DNA from: Streptomyces populi
GTDB taxonomy: Bacteria > Actinomycetota > Actinomycetes > Streptomycetales > Streptomycetaceae
Reading direction: 5' to 3'
NCBI RefSeq assembly: GCF_002911015.1
Contig: NZ_KZ626841.1
Span: 124,001 to 188,000 of the forward strand
Length of the DNA: 64,000 nucleotides
Both the position numbers and the translations under genes were made by a program. Positions 8,642 to 17,183 of the stretch are shown one piece after another. Each line of letters begins with the position of its first letter. Position 1 is the first letter of the stretch. A model generated the notes under the pieces. That model worked only from the letters and a program-made list of their open reading frames with translations. It had not been told where the DNA came from and ran no database searches.

Positions 8642-9459
8642 GCGGTGAAGTCCCCTCCCCGGGCAGGGGTGAGCGCCGCTCTCCTGGAGCGTCCACCCCC
8701 TGGCGCGACGCCACAGCCCCCCTCAGACGTGGTCGTCACGCGTTCGTCGCGTCACATAGTGGTGTCTCTGTGGAGTTTTCGTGCGCCTGCCGCGAAACGT
8801 GACGGAAAAGCGCGTCCACCGAACGGGTGGTCATCGGGTACTGCGACGAAGACGCGATCCTCACCCTGGGGGTTCGTGTGATTACCCAGTGAAACGTTAC
8901 TGTGCTTGCCTCGCACGGGCTGGCCCAGAAGTGGAGCGAAGCGGTCCGCCCTGCCGGGGTGTCGGTGGTCCAGACCGCAACGCATTCCGGCTGGATCGTC
9001 GGTTTCCGGCCACTCCGAACCGGTTCTGTGAAGAACCTGTGTGCGGGCGGGCTCGTTCCGGGCGGTCGCGCATGAAGCGGGGGAGCGCGGGCACGAGGGG
9101 TCGCGGACCGCCCGCGGACGCCTCCCCCCGGCGGCCGCGGGCTCCTCCTCGGCCCCGCCCTCGACCCCCCTTCCCCGGATCGAGGGGCGGGGCCGTCGCC
9201 GTCCTCGCGGATCGGCTCCGAGGAGCGCGCCGGGTCGCAGGGGCGCGTCCGTGTTCGTGGCCGTTCGTGGCCGTTCGTGGCCGGGAAACTCGAGGATTCT
9301 CCGGTGGGCGGGTGTCGGCGGCCGAGAAGGGGACACCCGTCGGACTCCGGCGGAAAGCGTGCCGGGAAACGGTGACCGCGATCCGGTCATCGACGGGCGC
9401 GCCGGCTGATCCGTCCGGGACCGCGGCGCGCATCCGCGGACGAGTGGGAGGAATTCTTC
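8642..9459. other. 818-bp non-coding region upstream of the exopolysaccharide locus
   Basis: No frame here has both a ribosome binding site and believable codon use. It should hold promoters for the minus-strand locus and for the PRC-barrel gene. The segment 8740-9030 is less GC-rich than its surroundings. A short direct repeat of TGGCCGTTCG occurs around 9258-9282. Confidence 0.5.
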
Positions 9460-9807
9460 GTGAACGAGAACCTCTGGGGTTACGGCCCGACCAGTGGACA
9501 CACACCCGACGACGATCTCTCCGGCTACCGGGTGGAGGCGCTCGACGGTCACATCGGGAAGGTCGACAAGCACTCCGACGAGGTCGGTTCCCAGTACATC
9601 GTCGTCGACACCGGCGTCTGGATCTTCGGCAAGGAGGTCCTGCTGCCCGCCGGGACGATCACGTCGATCAGTCACGAGGACAGGACGATCCATGTCGCCC
9701 GGACCAAGGACGAGATCAAGGCGGCGCCGGAATTCGACAAGGAGAAGCACCTCGGGGACCCGCACTACCGCGATCAGCTCGGCGGTCATTACGGCTCCGG
9801 TCACTGA
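9460..9807 (+). CDS. PRC-barrel domain protein
   Basis: The 115-aa protein contains one PRC-barrel: GYRVEALDGHIGKVDKHSDE, then YIVVDTG, FGKEVLLPAGTI and a following beta-strand, covering about residues 20-95. These soluble barrels bind RNA or proteins; the Streptomyces stand-alone type has no proven role. The GTG start at 9460 is set by GGGAGG 8 nt upstream. It is a single-gene unit with no operon partner. Confidence 0.85.
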   Translation: MNENLWGYGPTSGHTPDDDLSGYRVEALDGHIGKVDKHSDEVGSQYIVVDTGVWIFGKEVLLPAGTITSISHEDRTIHVARTKDEIKAAPEFDKEKHLGDPHYRDQLGGHYGSGH

Positions 9808-10010
9808 CGCGGCACCGGCGGTTTCCGCTGTCGGCGGTTCCCGCTGTCATCGGGCGGCCCGTTCGCCGGACGGCGTGGAAAACGGCGCCGTGCGTCAGGG
9901 GACCCCGGCTGGACGGGGGAGACCAGCCGGGGCCGCTTACCTGGTGTGCGGAGGCCGCTCCGCGTCACATGTAGGAGAACATCAGGCCATACCGTCCTAT
10001 TCCTGCCTGG

Positions 10011-10145
10011 AGTCCCCGGAGTCCCCGGAGTCCCCGGAGTCCCCGGAGTCCCCGGAGTCCCCGGAGTCCCCGGAGTCCCCGGAGTCCCCGGAGTCCCCAG
10101 AGTCCCCGGAGTCCCCGGAGTCCCCAGAGTCCCCGGAGTCCCTGG
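10011..10145. repeat. 15-copy tandem repeat of AGTCCCCGG
   Basis: Fifteen consecutive 9-bp units fill 10011-10145. Twelve are identical; units 10 and 13 read AGTCCCCAG and the last reads AGTCCCTGG. Because the unit is three codons long, all six frames stay open and give fake peptides such as SPE, GVP or GDS repeats; none has a supporting start. It lies inside the 536-bp gap (9808-10343) between the PRC-barrel and oxidoreductase genes, the rest of which shows no gene. Confidence 0.95.
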
Positions 10146-10343
10146 AATTCCGTGGTCCGTGACGCGGCGCCCCGGACACGCGGCACGGTCCACCGGCGTG
10201 GCCCCGCATCCGCCCGGCGGCCCCGGCGGGAAGATCGGTTCGGGAGGGCGCGTGCGACGGCGCGGGACCGCCGGCCCGCGCCCGGACCACCCACGCGCGC
10301 CCGCCGGCGCGCGGACGGACCGGTTGCCCGGAGGACGGTGCCC

Positions 10344-11585
10344 ATGACGGCGAAGCGCGATGTGTCCGATGTCCTGATCGTCGGCGGCGGGCTCGCCGGT
10401 CTGGCGTGCGCCCGTGATCTCGCCGGGTACGGCTTCGCGGTCCGGCTCCTGGAGGCCTCGGACGGGGTGGGCGGCCGGATGCGCTCCGACACGCACGAGG
10501 GTTTCGTCGTCGACCGCGGCTTCCAGGTCTTCAACACGTCCTACCCGCAGGTCCGGCGCCGACTCGTCCTGCGCGACCTGCGGCTGCGGCCCTTCACGCC
10601 CGGCGTCCTCGTCCACACGGAGGACGGGCCGCTGCGCTTCGAGGACCCGACCCGCGGCCGGAGGCGACTGGGCGACCTGCGTCCGGGGCGGCTCGCGGGA
10701 ACCCGTGACCTGCTCGCGCTGGCCGCCCTGTCCGGCCGGGACATGCTCGCTCCCGCACGGTGGCTCAAGCGCGGAGAGGACCGTACGACGCGCACCGCGC
10801 TGGCCGCGGCCGGATTCTCCGAGGAGTTCGTCGAGCGGTTCTTCCGGCCGTTCCTGTCCGGGGTCTTCCTGGAGGACCAACTGGAGACCTCCGGCCGGGT
10901 GTTCCACCTCGTCTGGCGCAGCATGCTGCGCGGCACCCTGTGCCTGCCAGGTGCCGGCATCGGGGCGGTGCCGCGTCTGCTGGCCGAGGAACTGCCTCCG
11001 GGGACCGTACGTCTCGGTACCCCGGTCACGCGCCTCACGGACGACGGGGTCGAGGTGGACGGCGGGGGCGGACTCGCCGCGCGGGCCGTGGTCGTGGCCA
11101 CGGGGCCGGGCCCGGCCGCCCGGCTGCTGCCCGGCCTCGACCTCCCGGCCTACCGCGTCGTGACGACGTACTACCACGCCGCGACCCGTTCACCGCTGGC
11201 CGAGCCCGTCCTGCTGACGGACACGAGAAGGCGTTTCCTGAACACCTGCGTCCTGAGCGAAGTGGTCCGCGGCTACGCCCCGCCCGGGATGTCGTTGATC
11301 GCGACCTCGGTCCTCGGGTCCGACCGGGAGGGCGGGGAGACACGGCTGCGCGAGGCGCTCTCCGAGGTGTACGGCACCGGGACCGCGGACTGGGACCTGC
11401 TGACGGTCCGCACCGTTCCCGACGCCCTGCCGGCGATGCCGCCCCCGCAGCCGCTCGGACGGACCGCCCGGGTGGCCCCGGGCCGCTATGTGTGCGGGGA
11501 CCACCGGGCCACGGGTTCGGTCCAGGGCGCGCTGGCGTCGGGAGCCCGCGCGGCGCGCGAGGTCGCGGCCGACCTGGCACGGTAG
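10344..11585 (+). CDS. FAD-dependent oxidoreductase (amine oxidase/phytoene desaturase-like)
   Basis: The N-terminus VLIVGGGLAGLACARDL (dinucleotide-binding GxGxxG at residues 14-19, followed by LLEASDGVGGRM) marks an FAD enzyme of the flavin amine oxidase/protoporphyrinogen oxidase superfamily. The C-terminus YVCGDHRATGSVQGALASG is the family's second FAD contact. Length is 413 aa. The ATG follows GGAGGA by 8 nt. Substrate is unknown. No carotenoid or amine genes are adjacent, so context does not help. Confidence 0.88.
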   Translation: MTAKRDVSDVLIVGGGLAGLACARDLAGYGFAVRLLEASDGVGGRMRSDTHEGFVVDRGFQVFNTSYPQVRRRLVLRDLRLRPFTPGVLVHTEDGPLRFEDPTRGRRRLGDLRPGRLAGTRDLLALAALSGRDMLAPARWLKRGEDRTTRTALAAAGFSEEFVERFFRPFLSGVFLEDQLETSGRVFHLVWRSMLRGTLCLPGAGIGAVPRLLAEELPPGTVRLGTPVTRLTDDGVEVDGGGGLAARAVVVATGPGPAARLLPGLDLPAYRVVTTYYHAATRSPLAEPVLLTDTRRRFLNTCVLSEVVRGYAPPGMSLIATSVLGSDREGGETRLREALSEVYGTGTADWDLLTVRTVPDALPAMPPPQPLGRTARVAPGRYVCGDHRATGSVQGALASGARAAREVAADLAR

Positions 11586-11772
11586 GGGCGGTACGCCGGA
11601 CGGCGCGTCCGTGGTCCGTGGTCCGCGGCCGGCGGGTCCGGCCGCCGGAAGGCGGTGCGCCCGCGGCCGGGGAGGCGGTGCGCCCGCGGCCGGGAAGGCG
11701 AGGCGGCGGTGGTCGGGGAGGCGAGGCGGCGGCGCGAGGCGGTGGTCCTTCCCGCGCGCCGCCCGCACGACG

Positions 11773-11967
11773 TCAGTCGCGGGCCATGTCCGACTCGGCC
11801 GAACTCGCCGCGGACTCCGCGCCGTCGACCAGTTTCTGTAGACGGGCGACATCCGTGGAGGCGGGGCCCGGCGGCGCGGGGGCGTTCCCGGCGTCACCGT
11901 GACCGCCGCACGCGGTCAGGAGCAGCGCCGTCACGGCGAGCGCCGCCGCCGCACGTCCCGCGCGCAT
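11773..11967 (-). CDS. Small lipoprotein (64 aa)
   Basis: MRAGRAAAALAVTALLLTACGGHG is a lipoprotein signal with lipobox LTAC. The short mature part is helical and acidic (VARLQKLVDGAESAASSAES). Its ATG overlaps the stop of the upstream exported-protein gene by one base (TGATG), so it is the fourth and last gene of the response regulator-kinase operon. Family not recognised. It may anchor or assist the exported partner; that is inference. Confidence 0.75.
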   Translation of the reverse strand: MRAGRAAAALAVTALLLTACGGHGDAGNAPAPPGPASTDVARLQKLVDGAESAASSAESDMARD

Positions 11968-12404
11968 CAGGAGCCGGCTCCGTCGTGGTGGCTCGCGCAC
12001 CACTTCTCGACGTCCGTCAGATCCTTCTGCCGGCTCTCCAGCGTCGGGACGAGCGAGCGCCTGAAGGTGAGCCGGTGGTCGAGGTACGTCTCGATCTGCG
12101 TGTGCCCCGCGGACTTGGCGTTGGCGACCCGCTGCTCCAGCCGGGCGATCGAACCGCGCTGCGAGGCGTCCCCGTTCAGCCGGTCGAGGATGCGGTCGAT
12201 CCGCTGGTCGATCTTCGGCGCGCGCTTGCAGAGCGCCTTGGCGCCGTCGCCCGTCGGCGCACCCGAGGGCTTCGTCCCGGCGCCGTCGGCCGACGCGCCG
12301 CCCGCGGCGCCGAGCAGGGCGCCGACCGCCAGCAGCGAGACGACGGCCGTCCTGGTCCTCGACGTCGCCGACGTCGTCCTCGGTGTCCTCGGTGTGCTCG
12401 CCAT
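11967..12404 (-). CDS. Small exported helical protein of the two-component operon
   Basis: The 145-aa protein has a Ser/Thr/Arg-rich start, a hydrophobic signal segment (AVVSLLAVGALLGAAGGASADG) and a mature part predicted as amphipathic helices (KIDQRIDRILDRLN, SIARLEQRVANAKS, ETYLDHRLTFRRSLVP) with two cysteines (LCKRAP and KWCASHH) that could form a disulfide. GAAGGAG precedes the ATG. It follows the kinase gene by 47 bp. The shape recalls small periplasmic accessories such as Spy/CpxP in other bacteria, but no family motif is visible. Confidence 0.8.
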   Translation of the reverse strand: MASTPRTPRTTSATSRTRTAVVSLLAVGALLGAAGGASADGAGTKPSGAPTGDGAKALCKRAPKIDQRIDRILDRLNGDASQRGSIARLEQRVANAKSAGHTQIETYLDHRLTFRRSLVPTLESRQKDLTDVEKWCASHHDGAGS

Positions 12405-12451
12405 GCTGAACTCCTTCTCGTTCCGGGGCGGTTGCCCGCACGTCCGGAACG

Positions 12452-13942
12452 CTAGGAGCGCTCTTTGTGGAATTCTTGTGGCCGGGTGCCGGCGGTCGTG
12501 ATCACCCAGTTGCGTTGCAGGGGCAGCGTCGCCTCGACGTCGTCCGCGCCGCCCGGCAGCGGGAGCCGGACCTCGATGCGGGTCCCCGTGCCGGACGGTG
12601 GATCGAGGACGCGGACGCGACCCCGGTGCAGGTCGACCTGCTGGGCGACCAGGGTGAGTCCGAGGCCCGACCCCGGACTGTCCGGGCGGCGCACGAAGCG
12701 CTCGAAGACCGTGCCCCTGCGCTCGGGTGCGATGCCCGGCCCCTCGTCGTCGACGAACAGGAGGGCGTGGTCGCCGCTCGCGCGCACCGTGACACCGACG
12801 CGCGCGGGGCGTCCGTCCGGACATCCGCCGTGCACCAGCGCGTTGACGAGGAGATTGTCCAGGACCGTGCGCAGTCCGGGTTCCCAGCCGTGGACCCGCA
12901 GCCCCGGCGGACAGTCGGCCACGATGTGCGCGAGCGGACGGCGCCGCCGCTGCTCCCGCACGCTCGCCTCGACGACGTCCGCCAGGTCCACGGGGCCGAA
13001 GGCGTCCGCCTCGACCAGGTCGCCGCGGCCGAGCTCGCGCAGCATGACCAACAGCCCGAGCAGCCGGGCGTGTTCGCGCCTCAGGTCGTCGAGGACCTCG
13101 TCACGGTCGGGTGCGGGAAGGCCCGGATGCTCGGTGAGGATCTCCAGATTGGTCTGCATGCTCATCAGCGGGGTGCGCAGTTCGTGCGCGGCGGCCGAGG
13201 CGAACGAACGGGCGGTGGCGAGCGCCTCCTCGGTCCTCGCGGCCTGTTCGTCGTAGCGGCTCAGGACCGTCCGGAGGGTGTGTGCCAGATCGTCGACCTC
13301 GGCGATCCGGGCCGGCGTGTGGTCGAGACGCGCGGCGCTGGTCCGCGGATCCAGGCCGCTCGCGCTGTCCCGCAGCCGCCGCAGCGGACGGCTCGCGCGT
13401 CCGGCCACCGCGCCGGCCAGCAGCCCCGACAGCGGAGCGGCGAGCAGCGCCACGGTCACCACGCGCCTGCGCACCAGGCGCAGCTGGGTGCTCGCCGCGG
13501 TGTCGGGTGCGAAGAGCCAGAGCGTGCCGCGCACCCTGGGACGGGTACCGGCCACCCGCGTCGACAGGATCCGCCAGGAGTCCCCGCCGGCCCGCAGCGT
13601 GACCGGCACCGGCGCGCTCGCGGGAAGCGCCACCCCCTGGTCCGGCTGCGGGCCGCCCGTGAACGTCTCCGACGGGCCGACCAGCCGTACGCCGACGTCC
13701 AGGGCGGACGTGAACAGCCGCCTCTGACGGGCCTGTTCGATCCTCGCCGACCGGTCGGCGGCACTCGCGCGCAGCAGACCGCGGGCGTCCTTCGCCACGG
13801 CCGCCGCGCTCTGCCGCAGGTGCGCGTCCTGCTGGTCGTGCAGATCCGCCGCGACCAGCCGCAGCAGCAGCCAGCCGGTGGCCATCACCAGGACCGGCAC
13901 GGTCGCCCCGACGGCGAGGGCGATGCGGGTGGACAGCCTCAT
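12452..13942 (-). CDS. Sensor histidine kinase
   Basis: The 496-aa membrane kinase has a first membrane segment (residues 5-32), an extracytoplasmic sensor loop to about 160, a second membrane segment (161-182), a HAMP region, then the H-box SAAAHELRTPL with phospho-accepting His253, N-box DNLLVNALVHG, G1 VDDEGPGIAP and G2 GSGLGL. It overlaps the response regulator gene by 4 bp, so they are a coupled pair. The sensor ligand is unknown. It would autophosphorylate and pass phosphate to the regulator Asp56. Confidence 0.95.
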   Translation of the reverse strand: MRLSTRIALAVGATVPVLVMATGWLLLRLVAADLHDQQDAHLRQSAAAVAKDARGLLRASAADRSARIEQARQRRLFTSALDVGVRLVGPSETFTGGPQPDQGVALPASAPVPVTLRAGGDSWRILSTRVAGTRPRVRGTLWLFAPDTAASTQLRLVRRRVVTVALLAAPLSGLLAGAVAGRASRPLRRLRDSASGLDPRTSAARLDHTPARIAEVDDLAHTLRTVLSRYDEQAARTEEALATARSFASAAAHELRTPLMSMQTNLEILTEHPGLPAPDRDEVLDDLRREHARLLGLLVMLRELGRGDLVEADAFGPVDLADVVEASVREQRRRRPLAHIVADCPPGLRVHGWEPGLRTVLDNLLVNALVHGGCPDGRPARVGVTVRASGDHALLFVDDEGPGIAPERRGTVFERFVRRPDSPGSGLGLTLVAQQVDLHRGRVRVLDPPSGTGTRIEVRLPLPGGADDVEATLPLQRNWVITTAGTRPQEFHKERS

Positions 13943-14643
13943 CGCCCGGCCTCCGGTCCGTCGTCGCGCAGCACGAACCCCACACCCCGCACGGTGTGGA
14001 CGATCCGGGACCGGCCCGCCGCCTCCAGCTTGCGCCGCAGATAGCTCACGAACGTGTCCACCGCGTCGGTGCGCACGTCGAAGTCGTAGCCCCAGACCCG
14101 GTCGAGGAGCTGGTCACGGCTGAGCACGATGCCCGCGTTGCGTGCCAGGACGTGAAGCAGCTCGAACTCCCTCCGGGTCAGCTCCAGTTGCCGTCCGTCC
14201 AGGCTGACGGTGCGCGCCCCGGGATCCAGCGACAGTCCGCCCACCCGCACGAAGTCGGTTTCCCTGGGCGGCCGGCGGCGCAGCAGTGCCTGGAGCCGGA
14301 GCACCAACTCCTGCAAGGCGAACGGCTTCACGAGGTAGTCGTCGCCGCCCGCCTGGAGCCCCGCGATCCGGTCGGCGGTCTCGTCGAGCGCGGAGAGCAT
14401 CAGGACGGGTACGTCGTCGTCCTCCTCGCGCAGCGTCCGGCACACGTCGATGCCGCTGAGGCCGGGCATGGAGACGTCCAGCACGATCGCGTCCGGAGGG
14501 GTCCGCCGGGCCATGTCCAGCGCGGGCCCGCCGCCGTCGGCGAGATCCACCGCGAAACCGCTCAGCCGCAGACCGCGTTCGAGTGACCGCCGTATCGCCG
14601 CGTCGTCGTCGACGACCAGGACCCGGCTCCGATCTCCGCCCAT
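13939..14643 (-). CDS. OmpR/PhoB-type response regulator
   Basis: The receiver domain shows VVDDD at 11-14, phospho-acceptor Asp56 in IVLDVSMPG and Lys106 in VKPF. The C-terminal winged helix has RREFELLHVLARN, the WGYDFDVRTDAVDTFVSYLRRKL recognition region and the VRGVGFVL wing. The ATG at 14643 gives the normal 234-aa length; an in-frame ATG at 14701 is possible and neither has a good RBS. It leads the four-gene operon running to 11773. Possible binding repeats lie 140 bp upstream at 14783-14801. Confidence 0.93.
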   Translation of the reverse strand: MGGDRSRVLVVDDDAAIRRSLERGLRLSGFAVDLADGGGPALDMARRTPPDAIVLDVSMPGLSGIDVCRTLREEDDDVPVLMLSALDETADRIAGLQAGGDDYLVKPFALQELVLRLQALLRRRPPRETDFVRVGGLSLDPGARTVSLDGRQLELTRREFELLHVLARNAGIVLSRDQLLDRVWGYDFDVRTDAVDTFVSYLRRKLEAAGRSRIVHTVRGVGFVLRDDGPEAGR

Positions 14644-14782
14644 CACCACACCCCAGCTCGCAGGAACGGTCCGGTCGGGCCGGGCCGTTTCGTCGCCCAT
14701 GGTGCACCAGCGGCCTCGCGGTGGACGCCCGCGGTCCACCCGCACAGGCGCCGGCCAGGCACAGTACGGTAACGAAGGGGAT

Positions 14783-14801
14783 TGTGAAGGGTGTGTGAAG
14801 G
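14783..14801. promoter_or_regulatory. Direct repeat suited to an OmpR-type regulator
   Basis: TGTGAAGG occurs twice with starts exactly 11 bp apart (14783 and 14794), one helical turn. This is the usual layout of OmpR/PhoB-family sites. It lies between the divergent response regulator and lipoprotein genes and could control both. Confidence 0.5.
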
Positions 14802-14872
14802 TCTGCTCGGCGTAGTGTCCCGCCTTGCCCGGGTGCTCGTGGGGGGTGACCCGGCGTGGGGAGGGAAGTGTC

Positions 14873-15769
14873 ATGGCCGCCATGACGCAGGTGAGAAGCA
14901 TGCCCGGCAGCGCGCGGAGACGGCTGACGGCGGTGGTCTGCGGGGCGCTGCTCTGCGCGTCCCTCGCCGGGTGCGGGCACGGCGGCGCGGCGGCGTCCGA
15001 CGCCTCGACGGCCTCCGCCGGCACCCTGGCGTCGGCGGCGCCGTCGTCCGCGGCCGCGTCCACGCCCGAGCCGACGCCTTCGGCCGGCGAGCCGGCGCCG
15101 CCGACGGAGACGGAGACTCCGGCCACGGAGGAGGCCACGACGGCCGCCGTCTCGCAGGAACCGGCACAGACGGGCGGTTCGGGGGCCTCGGCCCTGTGGG
15201 GCAAGGCCTACAGCGGCACGGCGAGCATCTCCGTCGACGTCTACGACTACTGCTCCACCGACGGCTCCCGCAGGCCGGCGGGCAGTCAGACCTACTCCAT
15301 GAACAGCACGCTCCGTCTCGACCGGCCGCGGACCGGCGGCGACCAGACCGAGAACAACCCGTTCTCGATGCTGTTCGCGGCGGGAGACCCGTCCCAGGCC
15401 GGCGCGGTGTCCTTCTGGTCCTCGTCGGTCAGCACGGTCTCCAGCCAGGACCTCGCGGGCAACTACCGGGATCCGAACCTCCTGCTGACCTACTGGCACA
15501 TCGGCTGGTCCGACGGGCGGATGGACGCCACCCTCACGGACCCGCACGCCCGCGAAGCCGTCGTCCTGAACCTGCTCAACTGGCCCGGACCGCTGGTCGC
15601 CTGCCGCTCCGACCTCGGCCGGCTGCCCGGTGGCTTTCCGCACGCGCTGGCGGCCGGCACGACGTTCACGGGTCGACTCGACGGCTCCGGTGCCTCGCTC
15701 ACCGCCCGGGGCGGCACCACCGACGGCGTGGTGCAGTTCCGGTTCACGTTCTCCGGCACGCCTTCGTGA
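14873..15769 (+). CDS. Putative lipoprotein of unknown function
   Basis: The 298-aa protein starts with a lipoprotein signal (RRLTAVVCGALLCASLAGCG, lipobox LAGC), then an Ala/Ser/Thr/Pro-rich linker to about residue 95. The folded C-terminal domain (WGKAYSGTASISVDVYDYCS to VVQFRFTFSG) is beta-rich with two cysteines. I do not recognise the domain. GGGAGGG lies 7 nt before the chosen ATG. It is divergent from the two-component operon and shares its promoter region, which suggests it is a target or a co-regulated envelope protein. Confidence 0.8.
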   Translation: MAAMTQVRSMPGSARRRLTAVVCGALLCASLAGCGHGGAAASDASTASAGTLASAAPSSAAASTPEPTPSAGEPAPPTETETPATEEATTAAVSQEPAQTGGSGASALWGKAYSGTASISVDVYDYCSTDGSRRPAGSQTYSMNSTLRLDRPRTGGDQTENNPFSMLFAAGDPSQAGAVSFWSSSVSTVSSQDLAGNYRDPNLLLTYWHIGWSDGRMDATLTDPHAREAVVLNLLNWPGPLVACRSDLGRLPGGFPHALAAGTTFTGRLDGSGASLTARGGTTDGVVQFRFTFSGTPS

Positions 15770-15997
15770 CGCGGGGCCCGGCCCCGTCCCCCGGCGGACC
15801 GGGCCCCTTCTCGGCCGGCCTCGGGGAGACGGAGCCGGGCCGCCGTTCGGACCGGCGGCCCGCGGTGATCGGATCCCCGGTCGGTCACCGTCGTGTCACA
15901 GCCGTGTCCGCAGGTGAACCAGGCACGCCGTCCCTCGATCTGTAGCGACGAGTGCCGGTGAACGACCGGTGCCTGAACATCTTTATCGGGGGACCTC

Positions 15998-16732
15998 ATG
16001 CAGTACGGGATGCACTTCGGGTCGCGTTTCCGCGGAGCCGCTCTGGCCATGGCGACCATGTCGGCGGCCACCCTCCTCATGACCGCCTGTCAGCCGGGTT
16101 CGGACGCGGCGGATTCCACCGCCACGCCGGTGGGCGGTGGCGCGACGAAGCCGGCGGCCTCGTCCTCCGCCTCCCCGAAGCCCACCACGCCCTCGGGCGG
16201 GACGGGAGCCTCGGCGAAGCCCGCGGGCGACTCCACTCCCAAGGCCCCGGCCTCGACCCCGGCCGCCACCGCGACACCGGCGGCGACGACGAAGACGTGT
16301 GCCGCGGAGTCCTTGAAGGCCTTCATGTACCAGGCCGCCGTGCGTCCCCCGGGCACCGGAACCGGCGCCGCGATCGTCGAGTTCACCAACATGTCCGGAG
16401 CGTCCTGCGCCCTGCAGGGGTACCCGACCGTGGCGGGGGCGGCCAACGGCTCGCCGGAGAAGAACCGTCCACTGACCGTGACCCGGACGGGCCCCTCGTC
16501 CAAGGTCGTGCTCGCGCCCGCCGCGAAGGCCTGGGTCAAGCTGACGTTCGTCCAGGTCCAGGGCGAGGCCGACGGCTACTGCGTGTCCGGGTCGGACCCG
16601 GTCTCCTACCCGACCCTGGTGGTGGGCCTGCCCGGCAGCGGAGCGAACCAACTCGCCCTGGAGGACGGCGTGCTGGCCGAGTGCGACAACAAGGTGACGG
16701 TCACCGCGGTCACCGCGACGAAGCCGTCCTGA
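15998..16732 (+). CDS. DUF4232 lipoprotein
   Basis: A lipoprotein signal with LMTAC is followed by a long Pro/Thr/Ala/Ser linker (residues 35-100) and a C-terminal domain from TKTCAAESLKAFM to ECDNKVTVTAV, matching the DUF4232 pattern (VEFTNMSGASCALQGYP, PTLVVGLPG). These are surface beta-sandwich proteins of actinobacteria with unknown role. Length is 244 aa. The gene is monocistronic, 228 bp after the preceding lipoprotein gene; the gap contains a weak GGGGCCCGG/CCGGGCCCC hairpin near 15774-15810. Confidence 0.85.
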   Translation: MQYGMHFGSRFRGAALAMATMSAATLLMTACQPGSDAADSTATPVGGGATKPAASSSASPKPTTPSGGTGASAKPAGDSTPKAPASTPAATATPAATTKTCAAESLKAFMYQAAVRPPGTGTGAAIVEFTNMSGASCALQGYPTVAGAANGSPEKNRPLTVTRTGPSSKVVLAPAAKAWVKLTFVQVQGEADGYCVSGSDPVSYPTLVVGLPGSGANQLALEDGVLAECDNKVTVTAVTATKPS

Positions 16733-17183
16733 CCGTCGCCGGTGCGCCGTCGCCGCCGCCCGGCGGCCTCGGCCGGGTACGGCGCCGGCGCACCGGAGCG
16801 GCTGTGCGGGAGGCCCGTCCGAGGAGGGAGTGCGGGGACACGGTCCGTAGGCTGCGGGAGCGGACGACGCGCGGATCGCCTGCTCCCGGCGCGTTTTCGT
16901 GCCGCGGTCCGGGCGACCGCGGGGCCGGACCTACGGACCGGTCCGAACTCCGACCCACGGACGGACGGGCGCCGGCCCGGCCCGGACGTGGGGTCCGGGC
17001 GGGAGGCGGGCTCGGCCGCGTGCGGTGGCCTGCGGGCGGGCGCCGCCTGGATGGGGTGTTCGGACGGCGAGCGGCCTCGACCCGCCCGGTGAACGGGGGC
17101 GGCGACGGGTTCTCGCCCCGGCCCGTGCACCGGTACCGGCACGACCCGGCCCGGAGGCTTCGGAGCGGCCGGCCCCGGGGCGG
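16733..17183. other. 451-bp gap without a supported gene
   Basis: Between the DUF4232 gene and the methyltransferase stop no frame has a ribosome binding site plus plausible protein. Open frames here are Arg/Gly/Pro-rich shadows. I see no clear hairpin or repeat. Confidence 0.5.

Noticed and set aside
8752..9804. 350-aa minus-strand frame opposite the PRC-barrel gene
   Set aside because: It lacks any domain, and the C-terminal half is Arg/Pro shadow sequence in a non-coding gap.
10011..10145. Possible CRISPR-type repeat array
   Set aside because: Units are 9 bp and contiguous, with no spacers and no cas genes.
9946..10347. Collagen-like GVP, SPE and GDS repeat proteins around 10011-10145
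   Set aside because: They arise because the 9-bp repeat keeps all six frames open. None has a supported start or non-repeat domain.
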